DNA of 64,000 nucleotides, from assembly GCF_000315915.1 (NCBI RefSeq), contig NC_020191.1:744001-808000 (forward strand). The letters are read 5' to 3'. Shown here piece by piece: positions 11,192-21,370 of the stretch (position 1 is the first letter of the stretch; every line of letters begins with the position of its first letter). The stretch is from Henningerozyma blattae CBS 6284. Taxonomy: Eukaryota; Ascomycota; Saccharomycetes; Saccharomycetales; Saccharomycetaceae. The position numbers and the translations under genes are program-made. Under the pieces are notes generated by a model. That model was not told the DNA's origin. It did not search any database and was given only the letters and a program-made list of their open reading frames with translations.

Positions 11192-11527
11192 TGGTCACGT
11201 GATGTTACAAAATGTAACAATTTTAAGCTTTGCTACTCCTAGTAGTATATCTTTTTGGCTGCTAGTTTAATACAAACCGTTTATTAAACTAAACAACTAT
11301 ATACCTGAGCCTATGTAAGTTAAATATTATTATTATTACGTTCCAATTTGTTCACTATACACTTCCATCTTTTGTTTTCTAGTTCTTACTTCTTTGTTCT
11401 ACTTTAACCGTCTAGTTTATTCCTTTTAGCTTTAGATTCTTAAATAGAATTTATGTTCATGATTCACTTACTTGTTAATCTACATGTTCATTCCGTTATC
11501 ACGTCATCCTGATTTATACACGTGACA
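11192..11527 (-). mobile_element. Solo LTR, TGTCACGT family, 3' of tRNA-Leu
   Basis: About 336 bp. Read on the minus strand it starts TGTCACGTG and ends CACGTGACCA, so the ends are inverted repeats. It aligns over its whole length, with indels and roughly 80% identity by eye, to 51072-51448 on the plus strand; shared blocks include TTCTATTTAAGAATCTAAAG and GGAACGTAATAAT. No matching 5-bp target duplication is visible (CTGTA left, AAATA right), so the insertion is old or the ends are eroded. It carries two CACGTG sites (11196-11201, 11519-11524) and stops 20 bp short of the tRNA-Leu 3' end. Confidence 0.7.
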
Positions 11528-11547
11528 AAATATTACAAACACAAAAA

Positions 11548-11630
11548 TGAAGGATGCGAGGTTCGAACTCGCGCGGACACCGTCCAACAGATCTTAAGTC
11601 TGCCGCCTTAGACCACTCGGCCAACCCTCC
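11548..11630 (-). tRNA. tRNA-Leu(UAA)
   Basis: On the minus strand the 83-nt sequence starts GGAGGGTTGGCCGAGTGGTC and ends CTCGCATCCTTCA. The acceptor stem pairs fully when G-U pairs are allowed. The anticodon loop contains TAA, and the long variable arm is that of a class II tRNA. The T-loop is the canonical TTCGAAC. A run of five T residues follows the 3' end as Pol III terminator. No intron is present. It closely matches S. cerevisiae tRNA-Leu(UAA). Confidence 0.96.
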
Positions 11631-11647
11631 TATGTTTTGTTATTGTT

Positions 11648-12068
11648 TGTTGTAGACGAGATTAACTTTATACTCATCTACAAGTTGCTAACTAGAAATT
11701 ATACATAACACTGAGCAACTGCTAGTTGCATACCTGTGAATATCGGTTCGATGCATAATCTCTACTAGTTAGCCAGCATTACTTAAACTGGGCACTCCTA
11801 CCCTTGTAAGTAAGTTTACAAACAGTCCAATTAAAGTAAAATGGGAAAGCTGGCGTTGACCTTTGAAAAGTATTTAAAGGCCAGCTTTTCCAGACTTAAG
11901 ACATAAATTTATAATTCTTTCACATAGTTATTTAGTTTAAAAAGAACAACAATTATATTTTTATTCGTAAGTTCGAAGTATTAACTGGTGTTAAGTTAAT
12001 AAGGTTGTTGAGTTAAGTTTTGGTAGTTACTATTTAAGTGTATCGTACTCCTAAGTTGGTTTACAACA
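11648..12068 (-). mobile_element. Ty3-like (sigma-type) solo LTR upstream of tRNA-Leu
   Basis: A 421-bp element with 7-bp perfect terminal inverted repeats, TGTTGTA and TACAACA, and a perfect 5-bp target duplication TTGTT (11643-11647 and 12069-12073). It begins 17 bp upstream of the mature 5' end of tRNA-Leu, the position used by Ty3/gypsy integrases at Pol III start sites. Read on the minus strand, its first 12 bases and last 18 bases resemble those of the 422-bp LTR at 12077-12498, so it is probably a diverged member of the same family. No internal retrotransposon sequence remains. Confidence 0.82.
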
Positions 12069-12076
12069 TTGTTTTT

Positions 12077-12498
12077 TGTAATATGAGACTAACAGGACAA
12101 CGATGGTGTTTCAGAGTTCGGATGGTAGTGAGATCAGTAGTTACAGGTTGTATTACACAAGATTATTGTATCTCCCCTTGGTCCTTCTCTATATAGTATA
12201 TAATAGTATATTGATCTATACATGCTCCTTATATACTTCTTTGGAGCTGGACAGTTCTAGGTGCATGGTTACAAGATACGGTACACTCATTGAAACCTGG
12301 GTGTCATTCTTACTAATAGGTGTCCGAGATGAACCAGAAGTAGGTACAGATTCAGTGGTTACAGTTGATGTTCCACACCTGCTGAATAGTTGTTTCTCAG
12401 CTGTGGTCAGCTGATCTGTTCTCTCTCGAGGCTTCTCTTGTACTGATTTCTTGTAAGTATTACGTGAAAGGCGACGGCGCTTCGACGGTTTTACAACA
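12077..12498 (-). mobile_element. 422-bp Ty3-like solo LTR, copy 1
   Basis: Minus-strand reading begins TGTTGTAAAACCGTC and ends TCTCATATTACA. It is about 95% identical (roughly 20 differences, mostly transitions) to 51950-52594 once the 223-bp insertion in that copy is removed; both then measure exactly 422 bp. A TATA-like TATATAAGG lies within the LTR on the minus strand. TTGTT follows its far end at 12499-12503, the same sequence as the duplication around the neighbouring LTR. Its open reading frames are by-products of the LTR. Confidence 0.85.
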
Positions 12499-12503
12499 TT
12501 GTT

Positions 12504-15468
12504 GTGGCATAGTGATACTTTCAGTACGCTGTGTCAAGGGTTAGGAGCTTACAAGCCTTAACTAAATCAGAGACGTTCGCATCAACATGTTGCGACGCGT
12601 AAACTCGCTTGTATATAAAGCGATGCCCATGAGGCATCTATATAGAATTACACAGAATAAGATAAGTAAGTTATAGTTATAAGAATAATCAGGGTTATAG
12701 TCATCTGTAAAATACTAGCCAGATCACTATATAATAGTTGTTTTTGGCATAGAACCAATAATTAACTGCTTGGATCCAACCATTACCAATTACAAAACAC
12801 AAGAACCTATGCCCACTGATTGAAGCTTATCGATCTCCGATATAGCTACTATAAAGCAAAAAATACTAAACATATCAACACATATAATTAAAGCCATATA
12901 TGAGATAAATTAATGAGATAAATTAATGAGATAAATTAATGAGTCATTAATGCCAGTCTAAGGAAATTACACCCCTAATTAATACAAATAACTGCTAAAT
13001 AATTGACCAATTGCTAATAGTCAGTCTCTATTTTGTTTGTGTCACTTTAACTTCAATTTATGCTTAATATTGACAATTCCGGCATACCCTCTATTGCTGT
13101 TACTATTGCTCAATATTTTCCCTTTTACTTAATATCTTTCTTTGTTGACTCCAACAGGTCAACTTTGTTTTGTTGTATTCTAACGAATACTAACGTGTCA
13201 CCCAAGACACGTAACTCTGTGCTGAAGTCCAACTTGTATATGAACTCCTCTAAGTCCCATTAATGCTTAACCTCTGTCTATAGTTATATATATTCTGGAT
13301 ATATAAAAGAACCAAGCTATTTCGATCTAGCCTCTATCTGTAATATCACAGTTTTTTAAAAAATAACTTCCAGTGATATGTACATTTATATCAGTCATAT
13401 CGTAGAATTCAGTATGCCTCAAGGCTAATATGCACCATCCGTCTGTATGTTTCAATATACGGTATGTATCAGTATAACATTCCCAACCCTTCAGACTTGT
13501 ATATAAATGGACCTTACTTATTGGTAGATCATAATATGTTGGTACATACTGCTCATTGAAACATACCAAATGTTACTACATCCCTGGATCTGAGGCCTAT
13601 AAGCAGATTACTTGTTAATATAATAATACATTTTTTGTTCGAAATAACCTAGTAGATAACCTGAAAAGTAAACTCAAATAGAGCGTAGGGTCAATAGATA
13701 ATATTTTCAAAGCAATATTTATTTATAATTTTAGAGCATAAAGCAAAAGAAGAAGGGCTTTAAATTAATTATAGGGTTGCACTATATGCTAATCCTATTC
13801 ATAGTTGCAAAAGTTGAACAACTCCCTAAGTTACACATTAGTATAGTTATCCTAAAACAAACTTCAGTAAACCGAGTGAAACACACCAATACGTACACTT
13901 ATTAGAACAATATTCCTAGCGTAAGTTGTTCCCATTATGGCCTTCTTCATATGCTCTTCCAGTTCATGTAAATCCTAGGCAATCAAGGTATGGTATGCAA
14001 TTCCGATGACTATTCCAATGGGACTTTAATTATCAAAAATTCCCCAGCCTGCAAGCCTTATAATAAAGGGGAAAATCCAAATATATATTATTTCCATTAA
14101 ACCTTCGCTTAATGACGCAGTACAGTAACTTACTCATTACTCAGAATTCAAGTGTATAAAACTTCTGCACTAGTACCGATGATTCATTAGATTTTTATCT
14201 TATGAACCATTTAATGGAAAGAAAATCAGCAAACAAGATTTAGATCACTTTCTATAAATTTTTATTGTATTTCTATCTAGCTGAAACCTGTACGATATTA
14301 TTGATCAAGCGTTTGTGTCAGCTCTTCCTATATATATAATCTAAGTATAATATTAATTAGCCCTAATGCCTCATTCAACTATAGATACTCTCTCCCTTTT
14401 CCGTCGCTTCTGGTAATACTATTTTCTTTGTTACCCTAGACTTATCAACATTATTTATTATAGTTTTAAATAAAGAAAAATAGTGTGTAAATGGAATTCC
14501 TATCCTTTAATATGAATTATGGATCCATATTTTAGTAACCGATCCTAAACCTCACAAATTCTTTGCAGGAATATTGGAAAGATCAGTAGATCTTAGTGAT
14601 GACTATCAATTTAATAGCATATATCATATCTTTTTAAATATTGCTTAAATTATTATGGTAACCAAAAAAAAAGCGATTAAATTACTAAAGTATTATTAAA
14701 AAATTAAATTAAAAATTATTCAGATACAGAGTTTCATCTGCACATTAAGTCAAATATTCATTCTTACACCTTTAGCTAGTTCCATTATAGCATTTTTAAC
14801 CCTCTTATTTGATATATTTCCAAATAATTACAATTTTAACCATGTAGACGCAATTCCAGAAAACAGGCGTTCATTTCAAAGTAACTTAGTTTAAAGTAAA
14901 ATTAAGAAGTAACAAGAAGTTTTTTTTATTTCGAATTTTAGGATTTGAGATTTATACAAAGTTATTTGTAAAGATGAGACTCGATTATATAAGTTCCTGT
15001 TTGATAACTTTTGTTGTTACTGTTGAATCGGTAATATTTAAACAAACATCTAATAAAATAAAAATGCTTAGATCAAAAGATTCTTACTAAGATAAAATAT
15101 TACTGATAGTATTATATCTACTCAAAATAGTAAAAATACATCTGTCAGGAAAATGGGATAGGAAGTGATGTCAAAAATAGAGTTACTGTGAACCATGGTG
15201 GGAAATATCACAATATAAAATGTCTCAGTTACAAAAGTGTTGGAGATGTTTACTATATAATATACTATTTATTATTTAGTGGAGTAGTGGTATTAAAGTG
15301 TTTATATTTTGTTTATCAATGTCAGCTTGTCTGATTTGAATGAGTGACGACAGTCACTGACAAAAATATTGGATGATGGAAAATAACAATGACTGAGATA
15401 AATAATAATATACAAAAGAAAAGGCAGAAGAAAATCTTGTAGAAATGAGATGAATAAAATTAGTTTAA
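12504..15468. other. Gene-free region, probable LTR debris and tandem repeat
   Basis: Three kilobases without a convincing gene. Near 12500-12815 there may be another degraded LTR: it starts TGTTGTGGCATAG, has a TATA box (TATATAAAG at 12612-12620), and a CTATGCCCA near 12807 resembles the inverse of its start, but the end is not secure. Three perfect copies of a 13-bp unit (TGAGATAAATTAA) occupy 12901-12939. An 80-codon frame on the minus strand (13327-13569) is not recognised. The segment 13570-15468 holds no frame above 60 codons. It includes the 3' flank of CHS2. Confidence 0.45.
12901..12939. repeat. 13-bp tandem repeat, three units
   Basis: The unit TGAGATAAATTAA is repeated exactly three times, followed by a partial fourth copy starting TGAG. 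It is a simple minisatellite in gene-free DNA. Confidence 0.95.
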
Positions 15469-18417
15469 TTAGTCCTTGTGGAACATTCCTATCTTTGGTA
15501 GATGGGAATTGCCCTTGGCATCTGCCTTGTTAAAATAGCTCACAGTGAGACGTAAATATTGCATGAATAAGAAAGCCATAGAACCTGCACATCTGAATGC
15601 AGCAAGAGCAGCAACACTCCATAATAGGAAAATCAGATATTTATTATCCACATCGGCTGGAGAATAGATTTGTGTAATGGCCATAACCAACAACAAGTTA
15701 GTTAGCATCCAGATCATGACTATTCTGGTTCTAATGTCTCTATAATAGTCATTACGATGTTGAGCTTCGTCAAAGTGTTCTTCCTCTATCTCGACTTCTT
15801 TCAAACGACTTTTAATTTCAATAAATTTCTTATCAACTTCTTGTGGCCAATCTGTTTCCACAATTTGTTTACCATCAGGACCTTGAACAACAATAGCTTT
15901 AGCTAATGGCTTTGAAGTGCCTGTAGAACCTTTAGTACCCCAGGAAACATCATGGGTATTACAGAATGCAAAGATTTGTAAAGTGCAGGTAAAAGCAGGT
16001 AATGTTACAAAATATTGTAAAGATGATGAAAAGATATGCCATGGATCCAAATACATGAAAGAGGAAAACACATATAGCCCATAAGTGGACAATATTGAAA
16101 TGACGATATTAACAAATGTACTATAAGACTCGGTATGCTTAACTAAAGTCTGGATAGCAAATAACAGGCCACAAACCAATGAATAAATTGCACAAATAGT
16201 AATAATAACCATTGATGTTAAGAATAACCATTTAGCACCTTGTGGTCTATTACCCATAGATATGATAAAACAACAAGCCAAATCACAAATGATTAAATAT
16301 TTGAAGAAAATAAATAAAGCAACACCATTGTGAATAACCTGGTTCAATGAACCAGCCAAATAATAGAATGTAATGACAAAGTTTGCAATGGAGAACCATC
16401 CAAATAAACTTTGAACAAATTGATAGAAAAATTCAATATGAAAGAAAAATTTACGCGTTATAGAATGTCTGGTTTTCCAAATTTGGTAGAAATGTAATTG
16501 AGCAAACATAGCAGCAAACATGGCACCATTTAACCAACGCCTTCTTTGAGAAATAAATTCAGGGACATCTTCTGGTACATCTGTTTCACCAGTAGCTTCC
16601 TTAACATATTTTAACACCCAACGTGCATCTCTCTTAGCAACCAGTTCCCAACATAAAATTCTATCTTCTGCTAAATACATATTAGCTGTAAAAACGTCAT
16701 GATCTCTACCTTCCTGTGTTTCACCTAAGAAATATGAATATAATGGACCAGTCCCATCTTCATGGTTCAATAGAGCACGATATCTATAAGCTGATAATGC
16801 ACCTGGTAAGACAGAAATATAACCAAAAATACTTTCTAAGGGTTTATCCAAAATATTAGACATTTTATATTCAAAATTTTGAGATGCTACCAAAGGATTC
16901 AATAATTTTTTACCATAACTACCAGTCATAGTAGTAATTTGCCCAGCAGCACCCGCAACATTGGAATCCCTATCAAATGCCTTCCATAAATGATAAATTG
17001 CGACATCGTTTAAACGGGTACCAACATCTACTAAACAAACGACATTTGGCTGTAAGACTGGACAAAACGCATTAAATAACCAACGATGAGAGTTAATTTT
17101 CTTTTTATTTTCTTCTTTTAAACAAAATACGAATTGAACAGGTACAATTCCTTTAGAAACATAATCTAAATCAGAATTTATTGAAATTTGGGTTGTCAAT
17201 TCAAAAATGTGAGCCTTGACTGAATCACCATTAACAGAAGCTTTAGCCATATCTTCTTGGTAAACACCTAAGGCAGCTAAGTAATCTAGAGATCCTTGAT
17301 TAACCTTTGATCTACCATCACTAATTAAGATTACAGATGCTTTTTTCCAACCATTTTCACCCCAAACTGGGGATTTACTACGAGTACATAAATGAGAAAT
17401 ATTTTTCATGATTGAATGCACAGTTCTTGCCAAACCAAATTTATCTTCGTTATACATTGTAATACAAATAACAATTTGGCATTCTCTGTTCATTTCTGCG
17501 AACCTTAGGGAGTAACCCTGCTCCAAAAATTCATCTGGATCAGCAGTACAAGCAGTATATCTCATCTCGGTAAATTCCGGAGAATCTCTTCTTGGCAATG
17601 TTTCTAATAGGGGTCTTGGGATTGGATTATCTAGTTTTAAAATAGCCTTATTTGGTGCTACAGCAGGTCTCTTTCTACTTTCTGAATTAGCACGTCTAAC
17701 GTAATCACGTCTAACTGGGTGGTTTAATTCAAATCTAGTTTCACCAAATGTTTCGCTAGAAAATATAGTTGATTGATCATCATCATAAGAATTACGGATT
17801 TTACTTTCTTCATAATAATTTGATGATGAAGCTGCAGTAGAGGTTATTGAAATTGAACCAGAATATTTTGAATTCTGGGAATAATTTCTTGAGCCTGCAA
17901 AAATGTTATTTGAGTTTGGTCTGATACTACTTGGAACTCTTGAAGGATTGAAAGGTGATTGTGGTGGTGGTTGTTGCGAGTAGTAGCTACTTATTATATC
18001 TTCTTCTTCATCCTCATCATCAGAAACTGGAGCCATGTTAATAATAGTGTCTTGAGGTCTCTTTGGAGACTGTTGCAAATTGGCAGTATATCTGTTTACT
18101 ACAGGAGAATTTGGAACACTGTCACGATAAAATTGACTTCTCTTCCGACGATCTGGGGAATATCTTACTGCAGCTTTAGATGGAGATGGAGGCAACCCTT
18201 GAAAATTCCCTGAATCATAAAAGTCATCTTCATATTTATCATCAAATATATTTTGATTATTATTCATATTCATTTGAAAATTATTATTATGTGTTGGATC
18301 TCTTGAATTTCTGCTACCTTCAGTACTGCTATTGGTGTAAAATCTACTCAAACCAGGCCTTGAATTTCTATTCGGAGATCCTGAATTTGGATCAACCATG
18401 AAAGGATTATCGGTCAT
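15469..18417 (-). CDS. CHS2: Chitin synthase II, Chs2
   Basis: A 982-residue chitin synthase that polymerises UDP-N-acetylglucosamine to build the primary septum at cytokinesis (S. cerevisiae Chs2 is 963 aa). The N-terminus is a Ser/Asn/Pro-rich cytosolic tail starting [17 protein letters not shown], the conserved start of Chs2, with many SP/TP sites suited to Cdk1 control. The catalytic GT2 core has the AEDR motif near residue 587 and QRRRW at 624-628. A run of membrane segments follows, and the last two come near the C-terminus. The conserved tail ends in FHKD (FHKKG in S. cerevisiae). It is divergent from SCO1, as in S. cerevisiae. The upstream Mcm1- and forkhead-like sites fit the CLB2-cluster timing known for CHS2. 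Confidence 0.97.
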   Translation of the reverse strand: MTDNPFMVDPNSGSPNRNSRPGLSRFYTNSSTEGSRNSRDPTHNNNFQMNMNNNQNIFDDKYEDDFYDSGNFQGLPPSPSKAAVRYSPDRRKRSQFYRDSVPNSPVVNRYTANLQQSPKRPQDTIINMAPVSDDEDEEEDIISSYYSQQPPPQSPFNPSRVPSSIRPNSNNIFAGSRNYSQNSKYSGSISITSTAASSSNYYEESKIRNSYDDDQSTIFSSETFGETRFELNHPVRRDYVRRANSESRKRPAVAPNKAILKLDNPIPRPLLETLPRRDSPEFTEMRYTACTADPDEFLEQGYSLRFAEMNRECQIVICITMYNEDKFGLARTVHSIMKNISHLCTRSKSPVWGENGWKKASVILISDGRSKVNQGSLDYLAALGVYQEDMAKASVNGDSVKAHIFELTTQISINSDLDYVSKGIVPVQFVFCLKEENKKKINSHRWLFNAFCPVLQPNVVCLVDVGTRLNDVAIYHLWKAFDRDSNVAGAAGQITTMTGSYGKKLLNPLVASQNFEYKMSNILDKPLESIFGYISVLPGALSAYRYRALLNHEDGTGPLYSYFLGETQEGRDHDVFTANMYLAEDRILCWELVAKRDARWVLKYVKEATGETDVPEDVPEFISQRRRWLNGAMFAAMFAQLHFYQIWKTRHSITRKFFFHIEFFYQFVQSLFGWFSIANFVITFYYLAGSLNQVIHNGVALFIFFKYLIICDLACCFIISMGNRPQGAKWLFLTSMVIITICAIYSLVCGLLFAIQTLVKHTESYSTFVNIVISILSTYGLYVFSSFMYLDPWHIFSSSLQYFVTLPAFTCTLQIFAFCNTHDVSWGTKGSTGTSKPLAKAIVVQGPDGKQIVETDWPQEVDKKFIEIKSRLKEVEIEEEHFDEAQHRNDYYRDIRTRIVMIWMLTNLLLVMAITQIYSPADVDNKYLIFLLWSVAALAAFRCAGSMAFLFMQYLRLTVSYFNKADAKGNSHLPKIGMFHKD

Positions 18418-19025
18418 TATTTTACTTGTATTGATTTATGTCTTGATAATACAAAGCTTTAAGTCTCTTAGGAGGAAATATTTAAAATATGTAGACAATA
18501 TGAGAAGGGTATTGAAAAAAATATAGTGTCAAATTCCATAGACAAATTCAATATATTTAAATAAAATTTGATTCTCAAAAAAACAATAACAAAAATCACT
18601 AACTCGTAGGGGTAACGATGTTTCAAAATTCCATATTGGTAATAAAAATTTCTTTAAAAACACTAAAAGGTATTGATCTGGGCTTAATTACCTTCCTTGA
18701 AATGTGAAAAAAATTATTATATATTCTTGTTGATTATTTTGCCCAATTAGTCCATATATTGCAATTCCCTGTTTAGGTAAAACATAAACAATCAAACCCT
18801 ATATGTAACCCTACCCATTTAGGTTTGAAATTCTTTCGGAAAAGGGTTGTTAACTCGAGAATTATTATGAAAAAAAAACAAATTAGGGATAACAGCATTG
18901 TTAATAAAGAAGGAGAAAAAGAGAAATCATAAATTTATTGCAATTATGTTTAGAAGTTTAAAATAAATACACAATTGGCAATTGAATTATAAAACATTGA
19001 AAGAGTTCAAAAAGATTATAAAAAA
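18418..19025. promoter_or_regulatory. CHS2-SCO1 divergent promoter with Mcm1/Fkh-like sites
   Basis: An Mcm1-type CCCATTTAGG (18814-18823) lies 23 bp from a forkhead-type ATAAACA (18784-18790), about 370-400 bp upstream of CHS2 and 200-240 bp upstream of SCO1. Paired Mcm1-Fkh2 sites drive the mitotic CLB2 gene cluster in S. cerevisiae, to which CHS2 belongs. The sites are short, so the assignment rests on their pairing and on the gene next door. Confidence 0.45.
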
Positions 19026-19937
19026 ATGCAACGTCTCACCACTGCTTCAAAGATTGGATATAGAAGAACAAGTCAATTATTTTTCAGGAGAAATAATACA
19101 GGTTTAATCAATAATTATCGTAATGTTGTTCGTCTATCAAACCCCACAGAGAATTGCTTTAAAATGAATAGTATTAGATATAAATCATATAGTAGAGTAC
19201 CAATTGGAGGGACAAATAAAAACGCTAGTACCAAAGTGGCAACTATTGAATTTGATACATGGAAAGGTGCAGGTTTAATGGCAATAATTGCAGCAGGATT
19301 ATATTATTATTTTAGAAAAGAGAAAAAACGTATAAACGAAGAGAAAATAAAACAAGCTACACAAGGATATGGTAAACCAGCTATTGGTGGACCATTTGAT
19401 CTCATCGATGCAAATGGAGAAAAATTTACTCAAGAGAATTTGAAAAAACCAAATACTATTTCGTTGATTTATTTTGGGTTCACACATTGCCCTGATATTT
19501 GTCCCGATGAGTTAGACAAATTGGGTATATGGTTAAATACATTAAAAGATGGTTATAAAGGATACAAACTTCAGCCAATTTTCATTACGTGTGATCCTGC
19601 AAGAGATACCCCTGAAGTGATCAAGGCTTATTTGCAGGATTTCCACCCAAGCATTATAGGCTTGACTGGTACATATGAAAAAGTTAGAAGTGCTTGTAAA
19701 GCCTTTAGAGTATATTTCAGTACACCTGAGAATGTAAAGCCTGGGCAAGATTATTTGGTGGATCATTCAGTGTTTTTCTATATGATGGATTCTGAAGGTG
19801 AGTATATGGATGTATTAGGAATGAATAATGATGAAGAGACAGGTGTTTTAAAGATTCAAAAAAAGATTGATGAATACATTGAAGAAAAGAAGGAATCTAA
19901 GAATGAAAGTAGCAAGAGTAAAAGATGGTTTAGTTAA
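19026..19937 (+). CDS. SCO1: Mitochondrial copper chaperone Sco1/Sco2
   Basis: A 303-residue inner-membrane protein that delivers copper to the CuA site of cytochrome c oxidase subunit 2. It has a basic, Ser/Arg-rich mitochondrial presequence, a single transmembrane segment (about residues 81-97), and a thioredoxin-like domain facing the intermembrane space. The copper ligands are all present: C155 and C159 in the CPDIC motif, and H247 in VDHS. S. cerevisiae has SCO1 and SCO2 as ohnologs; this gene sits where both tracks meet (CHS2-SCO1 and SCO2-OLA1), so the single symbol is a convenience. The start is the first ATG of the frame. Confidence 0.93.
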   Translation: MQRLTTASKIGYRRTSQLFFRRNNTGLINNYRNVVRLSNPTENCFKMNSIRYKSYSRVPIGGTNKNASTKVATIEFDTWKGAGLMAIIAAGLYYYFRKEKKRINEEKIKQATQGYGKPAIGGPFDLIDANGEKFTQENLKKPNTISLIYFGFTHCPDICPDELDKLGIWLNTLKDGYKGYKLQPIFITCDPARDTPEVIKAYLQDFHPSIIGLTGTYEKVRSACKAFRVYFSTPENVKPGQDYLVDHSVFFYMMDSEGEYMDVLGMNNDEETGVLKIQKKIDEYIEEKKESKNESSKSKRWFS

Positions 19938-20188
19938 AATATTCATTACGTTTTAAATTGTAAACATGTTAAGGAGGTAAAAATCAGAAATAAATTTACT
20001 ACTCCAACCTTTATTTATTGTTAGTATGATGATGATGATGATGATTGTAAAACCATATTAATATGCTTTAATATAAACAGTAAATAGGAGATTTATGTCT
20101 ACATCTAAATATATATATTTATGTAAGATATGCCATCGATCAGAAACAATAAGCGAAGAAAATAATAGAGCAATAATTAAGAGGTACT

Positions 20189-21370
20189 CTAATTCTTACC
20201 GGCACCAGCTCTGAAATAAATGACATCACCGTCTTCTACGACATAATCTTTACCCTTTTGTTGTAATTTACCAGCGGCTTTAACAGCAGCTTCATCTTTG
20301 TATTCGATGACGTCGGCATATTTCATGACTTGAGCTAAGATAAAAGTGTTCATTAAATCATTATGAATGACACCAGCAGCTTGTGGAGCTTTAGTACCAT
20401 CTCTAATAGTCCATTCACGAACTTCGTCAGCACCAGCAGTGAAGAAGGAAATCAAATCCAATTTCTTTCTCATGGTGGTAACGATCTTTGGTAAAGCGGA
20501 AACAGTACCCAAGTTTTTCAATTCTTCAGCACTTTCTTCTTCAGTCATATGAGATAATTTTTCTTCCAAACAAACAGAAAATGGAATAATTAAATCACCT
20601 GGAGAATGAGCATCAACCCATTCCTTAATTTTCAAAAGATGCTTGTTCTTCTTTCTAATGTAATCTCTTTCTGATAAGTTGATCAAATAAATAGTTGGCT
20701 TAGCGGTTAATAAATATAATGAGTTAATAATTTCGACTTCCTTAGGGGTCCAAGTTTGGTTGGCAACTCTTTGGCCAGATTTCAACAATTCAATCAATCT
20801 TTCAATGAATTTAGCTTCTTCCTTCTTTTGTTTAACTTCCAAGGATTGACCACCTCTCTTGGCAATCTTTTCCGCAGCTTCTAAAGCTTTTTCACAGAAT
20901 TCAATATCTTTCAAACTCAATTCAGTGTTGATAATTTCCAAATCACGAGCTGGGTTAACATCACCTTCGATATGAATAATTTCGGCATCATCGAAACATC
21001 TGACAACTTGATAGATGGAATCGACAGCTCTAATGTGAGACAAGAAAGCATTACCTAAACCTTCACCAGCAGAAGCACCTTTGGTCAAACCAGCAATATC
21101 ATACACGGTCAAATGAGCTGGCACTTCAGAGGCAGGCTTATAAATCTTACACAACTCATCGAATCTTGGAGAAGGAACAATAACACGGGCTTCTTCAGGG
21201 TCAATGGTAGCAAAAGGGTAGTTGGCTGGGTTACCCAATGGACATCTAGTAATGGCTTGGAAAAAAGTAGACTTCCCGACGTTGGCCAAACCGACAATAC
21301 CAGCTTTTAAGTTGTTACCTGGACGACCTAGCAAGATCTTTTGTTCTTCAACCTTCTTCTTTGGTGGCAT
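20189..21370 (-). CDS. OLA1: Obg-like ATPase 1
   Basis: A 394-residue P-loop protein of the YchF/OLA1 subfamily, exactly the length of S. cerevisiae Ola1, and very highly conserved. OLA1 proteins hydrolyse ATP rather than GTP because the G4 motif is NLSE instead of NKxD; NLSERD is visible here. G1 is GLANVGKST (27-35), G3 is DIAGLTKGAS, a helical insertion follows, and a TGS domain ends in IYFRAGAGKN. Ola1 associates with ribosomes and is linked to translation and stress responses. The chosen start, MPPKKKVEEQK, matches the family. The frame stays open upstream for 64 more codons to another ATG at 21562 (reported separately). Confidence 0.96.
   Translation of the reverse strand: MPPKKKVEEQKILLGRPGNNLKAGIVGLANVGKSTFFQAITRCPLGNPANYPFATIDPEEARVIVPSPRFDELCKIYKPASEVPAHLTVYDIAGLTKGASAGEGLGNAFLSHIRAVDSIYQVVRCFDDAEIIHIEGDVNPARDLEIINTELSLKDIEFCEKALEAAEKIAKRGGQSLEVKQKKEEAKFIERLIELLKSGQRVANQTWTPKEVEIINSLYLLTAKPTIYLINLSERDYIRKKNKHLLKIKEWVDAHSPGDLIIPFSVCLEEKLSHMTEEESAEELKNLGTVSALPKIVTTMRKKLDLISFFTAGADEVREWTIRDGTKAPQAAGVIHNDLMNTFILAQVMKYADVIEYKDEAAVKAAGKLQQKGKDYVVEDGDVIYFRAGAGKN

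Noticed and set aside
11700..11790. A second tRNA upstream of tRNA-Leu because of a GGTTCGAT string
   Set aside because: No acceptor or anticodon stem can be formed around it; it is inside the solo LTR.
12103..12414. 103-codon ORF, with a 91-codon near-copy at 51976-52251
   Set aside because: Both lie inside the 422-bp solo LTR family, antisense to its transcriptional direction; no protein features.
13327..13569. 80-codon minus-strand frame with protein-like composition (Trp, Tyr, His)
   Set aside because: I could not relate it to any family; it stands in repeat-derived DNA and may be a relic or chance.
18830..18850. TTTTCCGAAAG on the minus strand as a centromere CDEIII element
   Set aside because: Lacks the flanking CDEIII bases and has neither CDEI nor an 80-90 bp AT-rich CDEII at the right side. 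No point centromere was found in the window.
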